Origin: Rhizomicrobium palustre
GTDB taxonomy: Bacteria; Pseudomonadota; Alphaproteobacteria; Micropepsales; Micropepsaceae
DNA: 64,000 nt
Direction: 5' to 3'
NCBI RefSeq assembly: GCF_011761565.1
Contig: NZ_JAASRM010000001.1
Span: 1,984,139-2,048,138, forward strand
The translations under genes were made by a program, and so were the position numbers. Below are positions 34,290 to 45,705 of the stretch, one piece after another (the stretch's first letter is position 1; each line of letters starts with the position of its first letter). The notes beneath the pieces were generated by a model. It was not told where the DNA came from. It saw nothing but the letters and a program-made list of their open reading frames with translations, and made no database searches.

Positions 34290-37200
34290 ATGAACCCTTC
34301 AGCGCCTTTTATCACCCGCCCGGTGGCGACGTCTCTTTTGATGATCGCCATCTTCCTCCTGGGCGTGCTCGGCTATCAGTTCCTGCCGCTCTCGGCGTTG
34401 CCCCAGGTGGATTATCCCACCATCCAGGTGCAGACCTTTCTGCCGGGTGCCAGTCCGGACGTGATGACGACCTCCGTCACCGCGCCATTGGAGCGCCAGT
34501 TCGGCCAGATGCCGGGCTTGAAGCAGATGTCGTCCATCTCCTCGGGCGGCGCTTCGATCATCACCTTGCAATTCGATCTGTCGCTGTCGCTCGATATCGC
34601 CGAACAAGAAGTGCAGGCCGCGATCAATGCCAGCAGCAACTTGCTGCCCTCCAGCCTTCCGGCCCCGCCGATCTATAATAAGGTCAATCCGGCTGACGCG
34701 CCGATCCTGACGCTTGCCGTTCATTCCAAGACCAAAACCCTCACCGATCTCGAGAACCTCGCCGAAACTCGTATCGCGCAGAAGATCTCGCAAATTTCCG
34801 GCGTTGGCCTTGTCTCCATCAATGGCGGCCAGCGTCCCGCCGTGCGTGTGCGCGCCAATATCCAGGCGCTCGCCCATTACGGCCTCAATATCGACGATCT
34901 TCGCACCACGATTTCGAACGCCAATACCAACGCCCCCAAAGGCAGTTTCGACGGGCCGAGCCGCTCCTACACCATCAACGCCAACGACCAGATCCAAGAC
35001 CCCAACGATTATAAGAAGATCGTGGTTGCCTATAAGAACGGCGCACCGGTCTACCTCTCGGATGTGGCGAGCGTCGATAACAGCGCCGAGAACACCAAGC
35101 TCGCGAGCTGGATGAACACCACGCCTGCGATCATTCTCAACATTCAGCGCCAGCCGGGCGCCAATGTGATCCAGGTCGCTGACAAGGTGAAATCGATCCT
35201 GAAGGATATCGAGGCGGGGCTGCCCGGCTCGGTTCAGGTTGATGTCGTCACCGACCGTACCAACACCATCCGCGCCTCGGTTGCCGATGTGCAGTTCGAG
35301 TTAGCGCTTGCCGTCGTGCTGGTCGTGCTGGTGATCTTCGTATTTCTGCGCAACGTCTCGGCGACCTTCATTCCCTCGCTCTCGGTGCCGCTTTCCATCG
35401 TCGGCACTTTCGCGGCGATGTATCTCTTCGGCTATTCGCTCAATAACTTGTCACTGATGGCGCTCACCATCGCGGCGGGCTTCGTGGTCGACGATGCGAT
35501 CGTGATGATCGAGAACATCACCCGCTATCTCGAAAAAGGCATGTCGCCGTTCGAGGCGGCAATGAAGGGCGCGGGCGAAATCGGCTTCACCATTGTGTCG
35601 CTGACCATTTCGCTGATCGCGGTGCTGATCCCGCTCCTCTTCATGCAAGAGGTGGTGGGGCGCTTGTTCCGCGAATTTGCCGTCACGCTCGCCATCACCA
35701 TCCTGATCTCGGCGGTGGTATCCCTCACGCTCGTGCCGATGCTTTGCGCCAAGCTTTTGCGCCATAGGAACGAGAACCGCCCGATGAGCCCCCTCGCGCG
35801 CAAATCGGAAGAATATTACGAGCGCCTGGTCGCGGCTTATGACCGCGGCCTGATCTGGGTTCTGGATCACCAGCGCTTCACGCTGATGGTTACAGTCGGC
35901 ACGCTGGTCTTCACCGTCTTTCTTTATGCGGTGATCTCCAAGGGCTTCTTCCCGATGCAGGATACCGGGCTGGTGCAGGGCATGAGCCAGGCCGGGCCCA
36001 CCGTCTCCTTTGCCGAGATGAGCAAGCGCCAAGAAGCGCTCGCCGCCGAACTGATGAAAGACCCCGACGTCGCCGGGCTTTCCTCTTTCATCGGCGTGGA
36101 TGGCACCAACACTACCCTCAATACCGGCCGCTTCCTGATCAATCTGAAACCCAAGGAAGATCGCTCCTCCAGCTTCTCCGATATTCTGGCAAGGCTTTCG
36201 GACACCTCTAAGCGCGTTACCGGCATCTCGCTTTATCTGCAGCCGGTGCAGGACCTCACCATCGACGCCACGGTCGGTCGGGCGCAATACAGCATCGTGC
36301 TGGAAGATGCCTCCACCGCGGTCTTGAACCAGTGGGTGCCGCGCCTCGTCGCCGAGATGCAGAAGCAGCCCGAGCTTGCCAATGTCTCGAGCAATTTCAC
36401 CGATAAGGGACTTTCGGCTTATATCAATGTGGATCGCGACAGTGCCGCCCGTTTCGGCATTACCGCGGCTACCATCGATAACGCGCTCTATGACGCTTTC
36501 GGTCAGCGCATCATCTCGACTATCTTCACCCAGTCGAACCAGTATCGCGTGATCCTGGAATCGGGCGGGCCCGAGCAGAAATCGCTCGCCGCGCTGAACG
36601 ACATCTATCTGCCGTCCTCCGGTGGCGGGCAGGTGCCGCTTTCCTCTATTGCCAAGGTCGAGGAAAAGCTCGCGCCACTCGAGAACGACCATCTCGGCCA
36701 ATTCCCGGCGGCCACCATCTCCTTCGACGCGGCGCCCGGCTATGCGCTTGGCACGGCGGTGGAGGCGGTGAAGAAGGCTGAGGCCAATGCGAAGATCCCG
36801 GGCTCGATCAATTCGGCCTTCCAGGGCTCGGCGCTCGCCTTCCAGTCGACACTCGGCAATGAGGTGCTCCTGATCCTCGCCGCCATCGTTACGGTCTATA
36901 TCGTGCTGGGCGTGCTCTATGAGAGTTTCATTCACCCGGTGACGATCCTCTCCACCCTGCCGTCTGCCGGCATCGGCGCACTGCTCGCCCTGATGGTCAC
37001 CGGTAACGAGCTCAACATCGTTTCCATCATCGGCATCATTCTTCTCATCGGTATTGTGAAGAAGAACGCCATCATGATGATCGACTTTGCGCTCGAGGCT
37101 GAACGCCATGAAGGCAAAACCGCGCGCGAGGCGATCTATCAAGCCGCGCTCCTGCGCTTCCGTCCCATCATGATGACCACCATGGCCGCCATGCTGGGTG

Positions 37201-37382
37201 CTCTGCCCTTGATGATCGGATCGGGCACGGGCTCTGAACTGCGCCACCCGCTCGGGCTTTCCATCGTCGGTGGGTTGTTGGTCAGCCAGCTTCTGACCCT
37301 CTTCACGACGCCGGTGGTCTACATTTACTTCGATGAGATGGTGACGCGTTTCCGCCGTCGCAAGGGTGGGGCTGCCGCATGA
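34290..37382 (+). CDS. mdtB: RND multidrug efflux permease (MdtB-like)
   Basis: A 1030-residue inner-membrane proton-driven pump with the 12-helix, two-large-loop architecture of the AcrB/HAE1 family. Diagnostic parts are the start [35 protein letters not shown] near 400 with the proton-relay Asp-Asp pair, and the C-terminal half with [22 protein letters not shown] near 935. The position as first of two permeases behind one adaptor is that of MdtB in MdtABC, which forms a hetero-trimer with MdtC. It overlaps the next gene by four bases. Likely substrates are detergent-like compounds, bile-salt-like molecules or novobiocin-type drugs, by analogy. Confidence 0.94.
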   Translation: MNPSAPFITRPVATSLLMIAIFLLGVLGYQFLPLSALPQVDYPTIQVQTFLPGASPDVMTTSVTAPLERQFGQMPGLKQMSSISSGGASIITLQFDLSLSLDIAEQEVQAAINASSNLLPSSLPAPPIYNKVNPADAPILTLAVHSKTKTLTDLENLAETRIAQKISQISGVGLVSINGGQRPAVRVRANIQALAHYGLNIDDLRTTISNANTNAPKGSFDGPSRSYTINANDQIQDPNDYKKIVVAYKNGAPVYLSDVASVDNSAENTKLASWMNTTPAIILNIQRQPGANVIQVADKVKSILKDIEAGLPGSVQVDVVTDRTNTIRASVADVQFELALAVVLVVLVIFVFLRNVSATFIPSLSVPLSIVGTFAAMYLFGYSLNNLSLMALTIAAGFVVDDAIVMIENITRYLEKGMSPFEAAMKGAGEIGFTIVSLTISLIAVLIPLLFMQEVVGRLFREFAVTLAITILISAVVSLTLVPMLCAKLLRHRNENRPMSPLARKSEEYYERLVAAYDRGLIWVLDHQRFTLMVTVGTLVFTVFLYAVISKGFFPMQDTGLVQGMSQAGPTVSFAEMSKRQEALAAELMKDPDVAGLSSFIGVDGTNTTLNTGRFLINLKPKEDRSSSFSDILARLSDTSKRVTGISLYLQPVQDLTIDATVGRAQYSIVLEDASTAVLNQWVPRLVAEMQKQPELANVSSNFTDKGLSAYINVDRDSAARFGITAATIDNALYDAFGQRIISTIFTQSNQYRVILESGGPEQKSLAALNDIYLPSSGGGQVPLSSIAKVEEKLAPLENDHLGQFPAATISFDAAPGYALGTAVEAVKKAEANAKIPGSINSAFQGSALAFQSTLGNEVLLILAAIVTVYIVLGVLYESFIHPVTILSTLPSAGIGALLALMVTGNELNIVSIIGIILLIGIVKKNAIMMIDFALEAERHEGKTAREAIYQAALLRFRPIMMTTMAAMLGALPLMIGSGTGSELRHPLGLSIVGGLLVSQLLTLFTTPVVYIYFDEMVTRFRRRKGGAAA

Positions 37383-40300
37383 ATCTCAGCCGCCCCTTCA
37401 TCGAGCGTCCGGTCGCCACCACGCTTCTGACGATGGGTTTGGCGCTGGCGGGATTGGTGGCCTATTTCCTCCTGCCTGTGGCGCCACTCCCCAGCGTCGA
37501 CATGCCTGTCATATTCGTCCAGGCGAGCATGGCGGGGGCGAGTCCCGAAACCATGTCGACCAGCGTGGCGACACCTCTGGAGCGCCATCTCGGTACCATC
37601 GCGGGCGTCAATGAGATGACGTCCTCGTCCTCAACCGGCTCCACCCGCATCGTGCTGCAGTTTGATATGAAGCGCGACATCGATGGGGCGGCGCGCGACG
37701 TGCAGGCGGCGATTGTGGCGGCGCGGGCTGATCTTCCCACCGCGCTCAGGTCCAATCCGACCTATCGCAAAATGAACCCGGCGGACCAGCCGGTAATGAT
37801 CCTGGCCTTGACCTCGGACACGCTGACGCCGGGCCAAATCTATGACGCCGCCTCCACCATCCTTTCGCAGAAGCTCAGCCAGGTTTCCGGCATCGGTCAG
37901 GTGCAGGTCTCCGGTTCCTCCTTGCCGGCGGTGCGCGTTGATCTGAACCCGCGCGCGCTCTTCAAATACGGCATCGGTCTTGAGACCGTGCGCGCCGCCT
38001 TGAGCGCGGCCAATGCCAATGCCCCCAAAGGTGCCCTCGAAGTTGGCCCCAAGCGCTATCAGGTCTATGTCAACGACCAGGCGCGCACCGCCAATGACTT
38101 CAAGACTCTCATCGTTGCTTATCGTAACGGCGCGGCGGTCCGGCTCCAGGATGTCGCCAATGTCAGTGACGGCGTGGAGGACATTCGCAATCTTGGTATG
38201 GCCAATGGCAAGCCAGCGGTGCTGGTCATCCTCACCCGCCAGCCTGGCGCCAACATCATCGAGACAGTCGATAATGTGAAGAAGGTCCTGCCGGTGTTGC
38301 AGGCCTCGCTGCCGCCAGCGGTGCATGTGGATGTCGCCAACGACCGCACGCTTTCGATCCGTGCCTCGGTCACCGATGTGCAGATCACCATGGGCATCGC
38401 AGTGCTCCTGGTGATGGTTGTGGTCTATCTGTTCCTGCGCAACGGGCGCGCAACCATCATCCCCTCCGTGGCGGTGCCGCTCTCCATCCTCGGCACTTTC
38501 GGGGTGATGTATATCGCGGGCTTCACCATCGACATCCTGTCCTTGATGGCGCTGACCGTAGCGACGGGGTTCGTGGTCGACGACGCCATCGTGGTCTTGG
38601 AAAATGTCACACGCCATATCGAAGGCGGCATGCCGCGCCTGCAGGCGGCGCTGGTCGGCACCGGCGAGGTCGGCTTCACCGTCCTCTCCATGAGCATGTC
38701 GCTGATCGCGGTCTTCATCCCGATCCTTCTCTATGGCGGCCCCATCGGCAAGCTGTTCCAGGAATTCGCGGTGGTGCTGGCGGCCTCGGTGCTGATCTCG
38801 ATGGTGATTTCGCTTACCACCACGGCGATGCTCTGCGGCCATCTCGACCTTAAGCATGGCGAGGGCAAACAAGGCTGGCTGCTCAATGCTTCCGAACGCT
38901 TCTTCGAGGCCATGCGCAGCGTCTATACGCGCAGCCTCGGCTGGGCGCTCAACAACCCGCGTGTCTTCGTGTTCTGCTTCTTCGCGACGCTGGGGCTGAC
39001 CATTTTCCTCTTTGGCAAGATGCCCACCAGTTTGATGCCCGCCGAAGATACCGGCCAAATCCAGGGCAATATCCGCGCTGATCAGTCGATTTCCTTCCAA
39101 TTGATGCAGGGCAAGTTTCAGTCCTTTGTCCAGATCATCGCGAAGGACCCGGCGGTGCAAAGCGTGGTGGGCTTTACCGGCGGTGGCGGTGGCCCGCGCG
39201 GGGGCGGCACCAATTCGGCCTCGGTCTTCATCCAGCTTAAGCCGATCAATGACCGTGGCGGGCTATCGACCGATGATGTGGTCGATCGTCTGCGCAAGAA
39301 GCTCACCGGCATCGCGGGGGCGCGCATCAGCCTGATGGGCGCGCGGAATTTCCGCACCGGCGGGCGCTCATCGGATTCTTTCTATCAATATGCCATGCTG
39401 GGCGAGAGCATCGAAGATCTCGACAAATGGGTGCCCAAGATTGTCGACGCCTTGTCTGCCTTACCGGAGTTCGAGGACGTCAACTCCGACCGTCAGGATG
39501 CCGGGCTCGAGGTGCAACTTTCCATCGACCGTCAGGCAGCAGCGCGGCTGGGCATTTCCACCACTCAGATCACCTCGACCCTCTACGACGCCTTCGGGCA
39601 GCGCCAAGTTTCGACCATCTATGAAGACATGAACCAGTATCATGTCGTCATGGGCGTGGCGCCGGAATTTTGGCAGAGCCCGGAAACGTTGAAGGACATC
39701 TATGTTTCCAAAGCGGGCGGTGCGGTGTCGGGCAGCCAGGCGACCGCTGCGGTGGCAAGCACGGTGACGGCGCCGGCCGGCTCCACGGCTGCGGGCACGA
39801 CGGCGGATGCCTCCGCCGATAGCCGCCGCAATCAGCAGCTCAACGCCCTGGTCTCCACCGTGAGCGGCTCCGCCTCCACGGCTTCGGCGCTTTCCACTTC
39901 CAAAGAAACCATGGTGCCGCTCTCGGCTTTCACAAGCTATGGGCCGGGGCTGACGCCGCTCTCCATCGGTCACCAAGGCCCCTTCGTGGCGACGACGATT
40001 TCCTTCAACCTCGCCAAAGGCAAGACGCTGGGCGATGCGGTCGCGGCCATCAACAAAACCATGGCTGATCTTCATGTGCCGCAAAGCATCCATGGCGAGT
40101 TCGGCGGTAATGCGCGGCTGTTCCAGCAGAACACCGGCAATATGGGCATTCTCATCCTCACCGCCATCATCGCGGTCTACATCATCCTGGGTGTGCTCTA
40201 TGAGAGCCTGATCCATCCCATCACGATCATTTCTACCTTGCCGTCTGCGGGGCTCGGCGCGCTGATCGCACTCTTGGTGGCGCGCAAGTTCAACGATGCC

Positions 40301-40714
40301 ATCGATCTCAACATCATCTCCGAGATCGGTCTTATCCTGCTCATCGGCATCGTGAAGAAGAACGCCATCATGATGGTGGATTTCGCATTGGATGCGGAGC
40401 GCCGCCGCGGCCTCACCCCGCGCGAGGCGATCTATGAAGCCTGTCTTTTGCGTTTCCGCCCGATCATGATGACGACCTTCGCTGCCATTCTGGGCGCGCT
40501 GCCATTGGCTTTCGGCTTTGGTACCGGCGCAGAGCTGCGCCAGCCGCTCGGTATCGCGATTGTGGGCGGGCTGATGGTCAGCCAGCTTCTGACGCTCTAC
40601 ACGACGCCGGTCATTTATCTCTACATGGATCGCTTCCGGCTTTGGGCCGGGCGGCGCTGGAACCGCTTCTACGCCCGTCTCCTGGGCGATCCCATTCAGG
40701 ATGCGGCGGAGTAA
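37379..40714 (+). CDS. mdtC: RND multidrug efflux permease (MdtC-like) with low-complexity insert
   Basis: This 1111-residue RND pump partners MdtB. It has the start [35 protein letters not shown] near 400 with the Asp-Asp pair, and [22 protein letters not shown] near 990. Compared with the sister protein it is about 80 residues longer. Most of the difference is an Ala/Ser/Thr/Gly-rich insert at about residues 780-845, in the second periplasmic loop of the pore/docking region, just before the conserved MVPLSAF. The insert has no recognisable domain. The gene ends the operon at a strong terminator. Confidence 0.94.
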   Translation: MNLSRPFIERPVATTLLTMGLALAGLVAYFLLPVAPLPSVDMPVIFVQASMAGASPETMSTSVATPLERHLGTIAGVNEMTSSSSTGSTRIVLQFDMKRDIDGAARDVQAAIVAARADLPTALRSNPTYRKMNPADQPVMILALTSDTLTPGQIYDAASTILSQKLSQVSGIGQVQVSGSSLPAVRVDLNPRALFKYGIGLETVRAALSAANANAPKGALEVGPKRYQVYVNDQARTANDFKTLIVAYRNGAAVRLQDVANVSDGVEDIRNLGMANGKPAVLVILTRQPGANIIETVDNVKKVLPVLQASLPPAVHVDVANDRTLSIRASVTDVQITMGIAVLLVMVVVYLFLRNGRATIIPSVAVPLSILGTFGVMYIAGFTIDILSLMALTVATGFVVDDAIVVLENVTRHIEGGMPRLQAALVGTGEVGFTVLSMSMSLIAVFIPILLYGGPIGKLFQEFAVVLAASVLISMVISLTTTAMLCGHLDLKHGEGKQGWLLNASERFFEAMRSVYTRSLGWALNNPRVFVFCFFATLGLTIFLFGKMPTSLMPAEDTGQIQGNIRADQSISFQLMQGKFQSFVQIIAKDPAVQSVVGFTGGGGGPRGGGTNSASVFIQLKPINDRGGLSTDDVVDRLRKKLTGIAGARISLMGARNFRTGGRSSDSFYQYAMLGESIEDLDKWVPKIVDALSALPEFEDVNSDRQDAGLEVQLSIDRQAAARLGISTTQITSTLYDAFGQRQVSTIYEDMNQYHVVMGVAPEFWQSPETLKDIYVSKAGGAVSGSQATAAVASTVTAPAGSTAAGTTADASADSRRNQQLNALVSTVSGSASTASALSTSKETMVPLSAFTSYGPGLTPLSIGHQGPFVATTISFNLAKGKTLGDAVAAINKTMADLHVPQSIHGEFGGNARLFQQNTGNMGILILTAIIAVYIILGVLYESLIHPITIISTLPSAGLGALIALLVARKFNDAIDLNIISEIGLILLIGIVKKNAIMMVDFALDAERRRGLTPREAIYEACLLRFRPIMMTTFAAILGALPLAFGFGTGAELRQPLGIAIVGGLMVSQLLTLYTTPVIYLYMDRFRLWAGRRWNRFYARLLGDPIQDAAE

Positions 40715-40725
40715 CCCGCCAATAA

Positions 40726-40752
40726 AAAAGGCCCCGGACATCGGGGCCTTTT
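40726..40752. terminator. Bidirectional intrinsic terminator (mdtC / mlaA)
   Basis: A perfect 11-base stem (AAAAGGCCCCG / CGGGGCCTTTT) with a five-base loop is flanked by A-run and T-run. It lies between convergent genes and can serve both. Confidence 0.93.
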
Positions 40753-40773
40753 CTTTTATGCGGTGTTCGATTT

Positions 40774-41505
40774 TTAGAAATCCGGCGTGTCGCCGTCCGA
40801 AGTATCGGGCATGCCGTTGCGAATTTCTGAATTGCGATACTGGCGATAGAGGCTGCGCGTTGTGGCATAGACGTCGATCGAGGTACGTTCGATCTGATCC
40901 AGCGTATCGATATTGCGGGCACGGAAATCCAGGATCGAAACGCCGGAGCGCACCGCATACCAGGTGTCGGAGCCATGGAAGCGGATATAGGTGGTCGGAT
41001 CCATGAAGGTGTCGGCTACGCGGCCGGCGAGATCACGCGGCGGATTCGGGCCCATGAAGGGCAGCACCAGATAGGGGCCTTCGCCGACGCCATAGACGCC
41101 GAGAGTCTGGCCGAAATCCTCATCGTGGTCGGGAATGCCGATCATGCTCGCCGCATCGACAAGACCGCCGATGCCCAGCGTGGTGTTGACCACGAAGCGG
41201 AACATGGTCTGACCCGCACGTGAGCCTTCGCCTTGCAGAACGTCATTGGCGAAAACCACGGGCTTATCGAGGTTGGTCAGGAAATTGTGCACGCCGGTAC
41301 GGGCTGGCTGGGGCACGACGTAATTGTACGCCTTGGCCACCGGCTTGGCGAAATTGTTGTCGATCTTGGTATTGAGCCGGGTGATGGCGCGGTTGGTCGG
41401 CTCATAGGGGTCATTCTGGGCAAGCGAAGCTGGGTCGCTCGTCTGCGCGCAACCCGCGACCAAAACGGCCATCGCCACCATACCCAAAAGCTGCTGTCGC
41501 ATCAT
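40774..41505 (-). CDS. mlaA: MlaA/VacJ-family outer-membrane lipoprotein
   Basis: A 243-residue lipoprotein with the lipobox LVAGC (C19). The MlaA domain shows DPYEPTNRAITRLN, the central FVVNTTLGIGGLVDAA, DEDFGQTLGVYGVGEGPYLVLPFMGP and DPTTYI. MlaA extracts misplaced phospholipids from the outer leaflet of the outer membrane and hands them to the Mla pathway. The other mla genes are not in this window. The C-terminus is short and acidic (DTSDGDTPDF). It is transcribed alone and shares a terminator with mdtC. Confidence 0.95.
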   Translation of the reverse strand: MMRQQLLGMVAMAVLVAGCAQTSDPASLAQNDPYEPTNRAITRLNTKIDNNFAKPVAKAYNYVVPQPARTGVHNFLTNLDKPVVFANDVLQGEGSRAGQTMFRFVVNTTLGIGGLVDAASMIGIPDHDEDFGQTLGVYGVGEGPYLVLPFMGPNPPRDLAGRVADTFMDPTTYIRFHGSDTWYAVRSGVSILDFRARNIDTLDQIERTSIDVYATTRSLYRQYRNSEIRNGMPDTSDGDTPDF

Positions 41506-41614
41506 AACCCCACTGGGACCTTCTCATCATCTGGCGCCGCACACTAAGTCGACAATGTGCAACGCCGAGATGAATATCGGGTTTCATCTGTTCCCCTTCA
41601 AGGGGGATCACCCC

Positions 41615-42403
41615 TTAGATTCCCGCATACCAGCTATAGCCCTGGTCTTCCCAATAGCCGCCGCGGCCTCCGCCGATACCATCAAGCGCCGATACAAGCT
41701 CGATTTTATTGATGTATTTCGCCATTTTATAGCCGAGTTGGCGCTCCGCCCGAAGTCGCACCGGCGCACCATTGGCAATTGGCAATGGCCGTTCATTAAG
41801 CTCATAAGCGAGAATTGTTTGCGGGTGCGTGGCCTCGAGAAGGTCGAGACTCTCGTAATAAAGCTGTGGTACCTCCTCGGGACCGGCCATATTGTCTGCG
41901 CAGTAAAAGACGACGTAACGGGCCGCCGCTTTTGGCTTTGCCGCAGCCAGAACGCTCGCCAAGGGTGTGCCCTTCCATTGCCCTATGCAGCTCCAGCCCT
42001 CAACGCAATCATGACGCGTTATCTGCGTGCGGGCGGGAAAGGCTTTCAGCGCATCCAGGGTCAGTAACAGCGGCCGTTCCACTAAGCCCATAACGGGAAT
42101 CTTCCAGTTCTTAAAACCGTTTGCGGCGTGGCTGCTATAATTCTCCCCTTCGGGGCGAAGCGTGCCGTTGGCGCGGAAGACCGGCGCGATATCGGCCTTA
42201 CTGAATTCCGGCGCCAAGGCATGGCCGCCTGCGAAAAGCCGCTGGGCGCGCCGCGTCAGATGTTCCACCTCATGTAAGAGATCAGACACCCACCGCTTTT
42301 CGGAAAGCCGCGAGCAGCCTGCAAGGCCGACTCCGAGTAAGCCAAGGCTCGCCCCGGCGCGGGTCAGAAATTTACGACGACCATCATTGCGCTCCTCAGC
42401 CAT
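41615..42403 (-). CDS. Periplasmic molybdopterin-dependent oxidoreductase (MsrP/sulfite-oxidase family)
   Basis: This 262-residue protein begins with a twin-arginine leader (RRKFLTRAG) whose hydrophobic part ends LGVGLAGC, so it may be a Tat-exported lipoprotein. The oxidoreductase molybdopterin-binding domain carries the molybdenum-ligand region ITRHDCVEGWSCIGQW, with C133 as probable ligand, followed by LLEATHPQTILAYELNERPLP and APVRLRAERQLGYKMAKYI. The next gene encodes a cytochrome b, overlapping by eight bases, which would supply electrons from the quinone pool as in MsrPQ-like pairs. The substrate could be sulfoxides, methionine sulfoxide or another oxo-compound; sequence does not decide. 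Confidence 0.9.
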   Translation of the reverse strand: MAEERNDGRRKFLTRAGASLGLLGVGLAGCSRLSEKRWVSDLLHEVEHLTRRAQRLFAGGHALAPEFSKADIAPVFRANGTLRPEGENYSSHAANGFKNWKIPVMGLVERPLLLTLDALKAFPARTQITRHDCVEGWSCIGQWKGTPLASVLAAAKPKAAARYVVFYCADNMAGPEEVPQLYYESLDLLEATHPQTILAYELNERPLPIANGAPVRLRAERQLGYKMAKYINKIELVSALDGIGGGRGGYWEDQGYSWYAGI

Positions 42404-43223
42404 GGTCTTCCTCCGTCACCCGATACCGGCCCGTAATCATGGATCTCAAATTGTTCCAGGCGCCCGACAAAATCACCATGGCGATATGGATGAGGAAAAA
42501 TCCGAAAAACGAAAAGGCACAGAGAAAGTGAATGGTGCGGGCGCTTTGCCGTCCGCCAAACAACGCCAATAGTCCAGGCACGGCGGCATCCATGGTCGGC
42601 GACATGGTGAGCCCGGTCAGTAAGACGAGCGGCCCAAGCCCGAAGATCACGACCGTGTAGGAAATCTTTTGCAGCACGTTGTAACGGGCGGTGTGGGCGA
42701 AGCGCAGCCTGAGATGATCCAGAATATCGCGCGGCAGGGCACGCCAATCCTCCCCTTTGGGAAGGAGGTCGCGGGTCAGATGTCGGCGGGCGACGGCCCA
42801 AAGCGCGAAAACAAGCCCGTTGAGAATGAAGATCCAGGCAAAGGCGAAATGCCAAAGCCGCCCCATCGCCAGCCATTGCGGGCCGGGCAGGGTGGCCCAG
42901 GCGGGAAAGCCGCGCGCCGTGACCATTCCTTCGCTCTCAGAGGCGCCGAACAGCCCCGTGGTGTTGAAGGCGCGGTCCCCGATAGTGGTCACGCCCTTGA
43001 TCCCATTCGCCCCCTCCTCAGCCGTCATGGAGAGCAGGGGGTGGTCGAAATCGGAGGTTTTGCCCCAGTAAAGCGCCGGGTGGGCATTGAAAATCTGCAG
43101 CCCGCTCATGAAAAGGACGATGAGACAACCGGCATTGATCCAGTGGGAAAGGCGCACCACCAGCGTGTGGCGCTCGACCAGCGGCCCCGCCGGGCCGCGG
43201 ATTTTGGCCCAAAAGCCTTTCAT
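42396..43223 (-). CDS. Cytochrome b561/thiosulfate-reductase-type membrane subunit
   Basis: The protein has 275 residues with four to five membrane helices and the family's early histidine (RLSHWINAGCLIVLFMSGLQIF). Further helical histidines (LWHFAFAWIFILNGLVFALW, IHFLCAFSFFGFFLIHIAMVI) would bind two b-type haems. It is the first gene of the pair and overlaps the molybdoenzyme gene, so it most likely passes electrons between the quinone pool and that enzyme. A loop between the first and second helices (about 45-90) is longer than usual and contains the sequence around TAEEGANGIKGV. Confidence 0.9.
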   Translation of the reverse strand: MKGFWAKIRGPAGPLVERHTLVVRLSHWINAGCLIVLFMSGLQIFNAHPALYWGKTSDFDHPLLSMTAEEGANGIKGVTTIGDRAFNTTGLFGASESEGMVTARGFPAWATLPGPQWLAMGRLWHFAFAWIFILNGLVFALWAVARRHLTRDLLPKGEDWRALPRDILDHLRLRFAHTARYNVLQKISYTVVIFGLGPLVLLTGLTMSPTMDAAVPGLLALFGGRQSARTIHFLCAFSFFGFFLIHIAMVILSGAWNNLRSMITGRYRVTEEDHG

Positions 43224-43388
43224 CTGTTGCCCCTCCTAGCCTGCACGAATATTCTGGCATCGTAACAGCGCCCGGCCGGCCTTGCGATGCGTTGCCACCG
43301 GTAGACTGTCGTGAATAGACATTCGTTTGGCGGGCTGTTTAGTTACACCACAGTGACCCAGCCAGGGTCCGAGCCCAGGAACTTCCCC

Positions 43389-44801
43389 ATGTCCAAGCCC
43401 CTCCATCTCGATCCCGACCGTTTCTTTCAAGCTGATGGCGTTACCGGTAACATTGCGCGCCGGCTCTTCGCCGAGATCGAAAATCTTCCGATCATTTCTC
43501 CCCATGGCCATACCGACCCGTCCTGGTTCGCGAACGACACGCCGTTCGAGGATGCGACCAGCCTCTTTCTCTGGCCGGACCACTACGTCCATCGCATGCT
43601 CTACAGCCAGGGAATCAAGCTGACCCAACTGGGCATGGCGCCCAAGGGCGGCACCGCCGAGCCCGACCGCCGCAAGGCCTGGAAGATTTTCGCCGAGCAT
43701 TATTATCTCTTCCGCGGCACCCCCTCGCGCACCTGGCTCGACCACGCTTTCTCGACCGTGTTTGGCATTGACGTGCGCCTGGATGGCGAGACTGCCGATC
43801 ACTATTACGATGTGATCAAGGAGAAGCTGGCGACGCCCGCGTTCAAGCCGCGCGCCCTCTTCAAGCGCTTCAACATCGAGCTTCTGGCGACCACCGAAGG
43901 CGCCACCGATCCCTTGGTGCATCATCAGAAGATCAAGAAGGAATGGGATGGCCGTGTCATCACCACCTTCCGCCCCGATGGCGTGGTCAATCCCGATATC
44001 GATGGCTTTGCCAAGAACATGGCCGATCTCGCCGAGATCACTCATGAAGACGTTGCCACCTGGAAAGGCTATCTCGCCGCGTTGAGGAACCGCCGCCAGT
44101 ATTTCCGCGAAATGGGCGGCGCGACTGCGACCGATCATGGTCATCCCACGCCGATCACCGCCGATTTGCCGGAAGTGGAATGCCAGCGCATGCTCGATCG
44201 CGCCCTAAAGGGTGCGTTGACGCCGACCGAGGCTGAGATGTTCCGCGGCCAGATGCTGACCGAGATGGCGCTGATGTCCATCGAAGACGGCATGACCATG
44301 CAGATTCACCCCGGCTCTTTCCGCAATCACAATGCGGAACTTTTCGCGGGCTATGGCCCGGATCGCGGCGCCGATATCCCGATGCGCGCCTCTTATGTCG
44401 ATAATCTGAAGCCCTTGCTCGACAAGGTCGGCAATCGCAGCGATCTCACCATCCTGCTCTTCACCCTGGATGAATCGAACTACGCGCGCGAGCTGGCCCC
44501 GCTTGCTGGTCACTATCCCTGCCTGACGCTGGGCCCGGCATGGTGGTTCCATGATTCACCGGAAGGCATGATCCGCTTCCGTCGCAACTGCACGGAAACG
44601 GCTGGCTTCTACAACACCGCAGGCTTCAACGACGATACCCGCGCCTTCCTCTCCATCCCGGCTCGCCATAACGTCGCCCGCCGCATGGATTGCGTCTATC
44701 TCGCCGAGCTTGTCGCCACCAAGCGCTTGCCGGAAGAGGAGGCGGTCGAAGTCGCCAAGGCGCTTGCTTACGATCTGCCGAAAAAGGCCTATCACCTCTA
44801 G
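43389..44801 (+). CDS. uxaC: Glucuronate isomerase
   Basis: This cytoplasmic enzyme converts D-glucuronate to D-fructuronate, or galacturonate to tagaturonate, at the start of hexuronate breakdown. The 470 residues match the family, with ISPHGHTDPSWFAND near 40 (metal-binding His-x-His), the conserved ATTEGATDPLVHHQKI near 165, and HPGSFRNHN near 310. The C-terminal part with RRMDCVYLAELV is also typical. The ATG at 43389 follows AGGAAC, and the upstream in-frame start at 43311 is unlikely. No other hexuronate gene is adjacent, so the rest of the pathway must be elsewhere. Confidence 0.95.
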   Translation: MSKPLHLDPDRFFQADGVTGNIARRLFAEIENLPIISPHGHTDPSWFANDTPFEDATSLFLWPDHYVHRMLYSQGIKLTQLGMAPKGGTAEPDRRKAWKIFAEHYYLFRGTPSRTWLDHAFSTVFGIDVRLDGETADHYYDVIKEKLATPAFKPRALFKRFNIELLATTEGATDPLVHHQKIKKEWDGRVITTFRPDGVVNPDIDGFAKNMADLAEITHEDVATWKGYLAALRNRRQYFREMGGATATDHGHPTPITADLPEVECQRMLDRALKGALTPTEAEMFRGQMLTEMALMSIEDGMTMQIHPGSFRNHNAELFAGYGPDRGADIPMRASYVDNLKPLLDKVGNRSDLTILLFTLDESNYARELAPLAGHYPCLTLGPAWWFHDSPEGMIRFRRNCTETAGFYNTAGFNDDTRAFLSIPARHNVARRMDCVYLAELVATKRLPEEEAVEVAKALAYDLPKKAYHL

Positions 44802-44820
44802 GCCCACAGTTAAGCCAACA

Positions 44821-44852
44821 AAAAAGCCCTCGCCGAAAGGCGGGGGCTTTTT
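44821..44852. terminator. Bidirectional intrinsic terminator (uxaC / TPR gene)
   Basis: A 14-base stem (AAAAAGCCCTCGCC / GGCGGGGGCTTTTT, one G-T pair) with a GAAA tetraloop, followed by CTT. It lies 19 bases after the uxaC stop and serves the convergent TPR gene as well. Confidence 0.92.
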
Positions 44853-44874
44853 CTTATCAGCTTTCAGGAAACGC

Positions 44875-45531
44875 TTATTTCTTCGCTTTTTTGGCCGCTT
44901 CCGCTTCGGCTGCAGCTTTGGCTTCCACCGCCTTCTGGGCGTCGGCGAGCTTATCCTTCAGGAATTGGCGGTCAGGATCGAGCGACACGGCATCTTTCAG
45001 CTTCTCCACCGCACCCGCCGGATCATCCTTCATCAGCAATTGCGCTTGAGCGACATCGAGGTTGATGCGCGCCGACTTATTGTCGGGCTGTACCTTCAAG
45101 ACTTCCTCGAATTTGGCCACAGCGCCCGCGTAATCACCCGCTTTCAGCGCAGCAATACCATCGGCATTGGTCTTCTGGCCTTTGATGGCCATAAGATTGT
45201 CCTTGGCGGCCTGGAAGTTCGGCATCAGCGTCAGGGCTTCTTCCAGGTAGGCCACGGCGGCGGCATCGTTCTTGGCCTCGTGTTTGGCGACGGCGGCGGA
45301 GTTCAGCGTGCGCGCCGCGTTTTCCTTGAAGGATTTGTTCTTGGGCGCCAGTTGCAAAGCTTCGCGGTGCTTAAGCACGGCGTCGTCGAATTTGCCCGCT
45401 GCTTCCAGATCCAGCGCGGCGATTTCCGCGTCATCGGCGGCCGCTGAGCCGGCATAGGCGCTGTGCCAGCCCGTCACTGGTGCTGCCGCCAGAACTGCGG
45501 CAAGGCCAAGAATTTTAATCGAAATCCGCAT
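44875..45531 (-). CDS. Periplasmic tetratricopeptide-repeat protein
   Basis: A 218-residue protein with a signal peptide (ILGLAAVLAAAPVTGWHSAYA) and about four TPR-like helix pairs, for example FDDAVLKHREALQLAPKN, AAVAYLEEALTLMPNF and YAGAVAKFEEVLKVQPDN. It ends in a long Ala/Glu/Lys coiled-coil tail. The ATG at 45529-45531 follows GGGAG by seven bases; the in-frame extension to 45621 is rejected because it would hide the signal peptide. It is probably a scaffold for protein contacts in the periplasm, with no partner evident from context. Confidence 0.85.
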   Translation of the reverse strand: MRISIKILGLAAVLAAAPVTGWHSAYAGSAAADDAEIAALDLEAAGKFDDAVLKHREALQLAPKNKSFKENAARTLNSAAVAKHEAKNDAAAVAYLEEALTLMPNFQAAKDNLMAIKGQKTNADGIAALKAGDYAGAVAKFEEVLKVQPDNKSARINLDVAQAQLLMKDDPAGAVEKLKDAVSLDPDRQFLKDKLADAQKAVEAKAAAEAEAAKKAKK

Positions 45532-45705
45532 AGCAATCTCCCCCGTTCCAGATTTTGTGGTTCCGGTTTTCCGAGCCGGAATTTTAGTGCAGTGTGTTTG
45601 CCTCGGCCACGCAGGCGACAATTATGTCGCATGGGGCCGGAGCGCCACGAGGCTTTCGCGTTCGGGCGCTATTATTCGGGTCCATTCGACAACAGAGGTG
45701 AGCCT

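Noticed and set aside
35451-37247. Long minus-strand open frames opposite the RND permeases (also 37631-39160)
   Set aside because: Shadows of MdtB and MdtC; composition rich in Asp, His and Arg and no domain signs.
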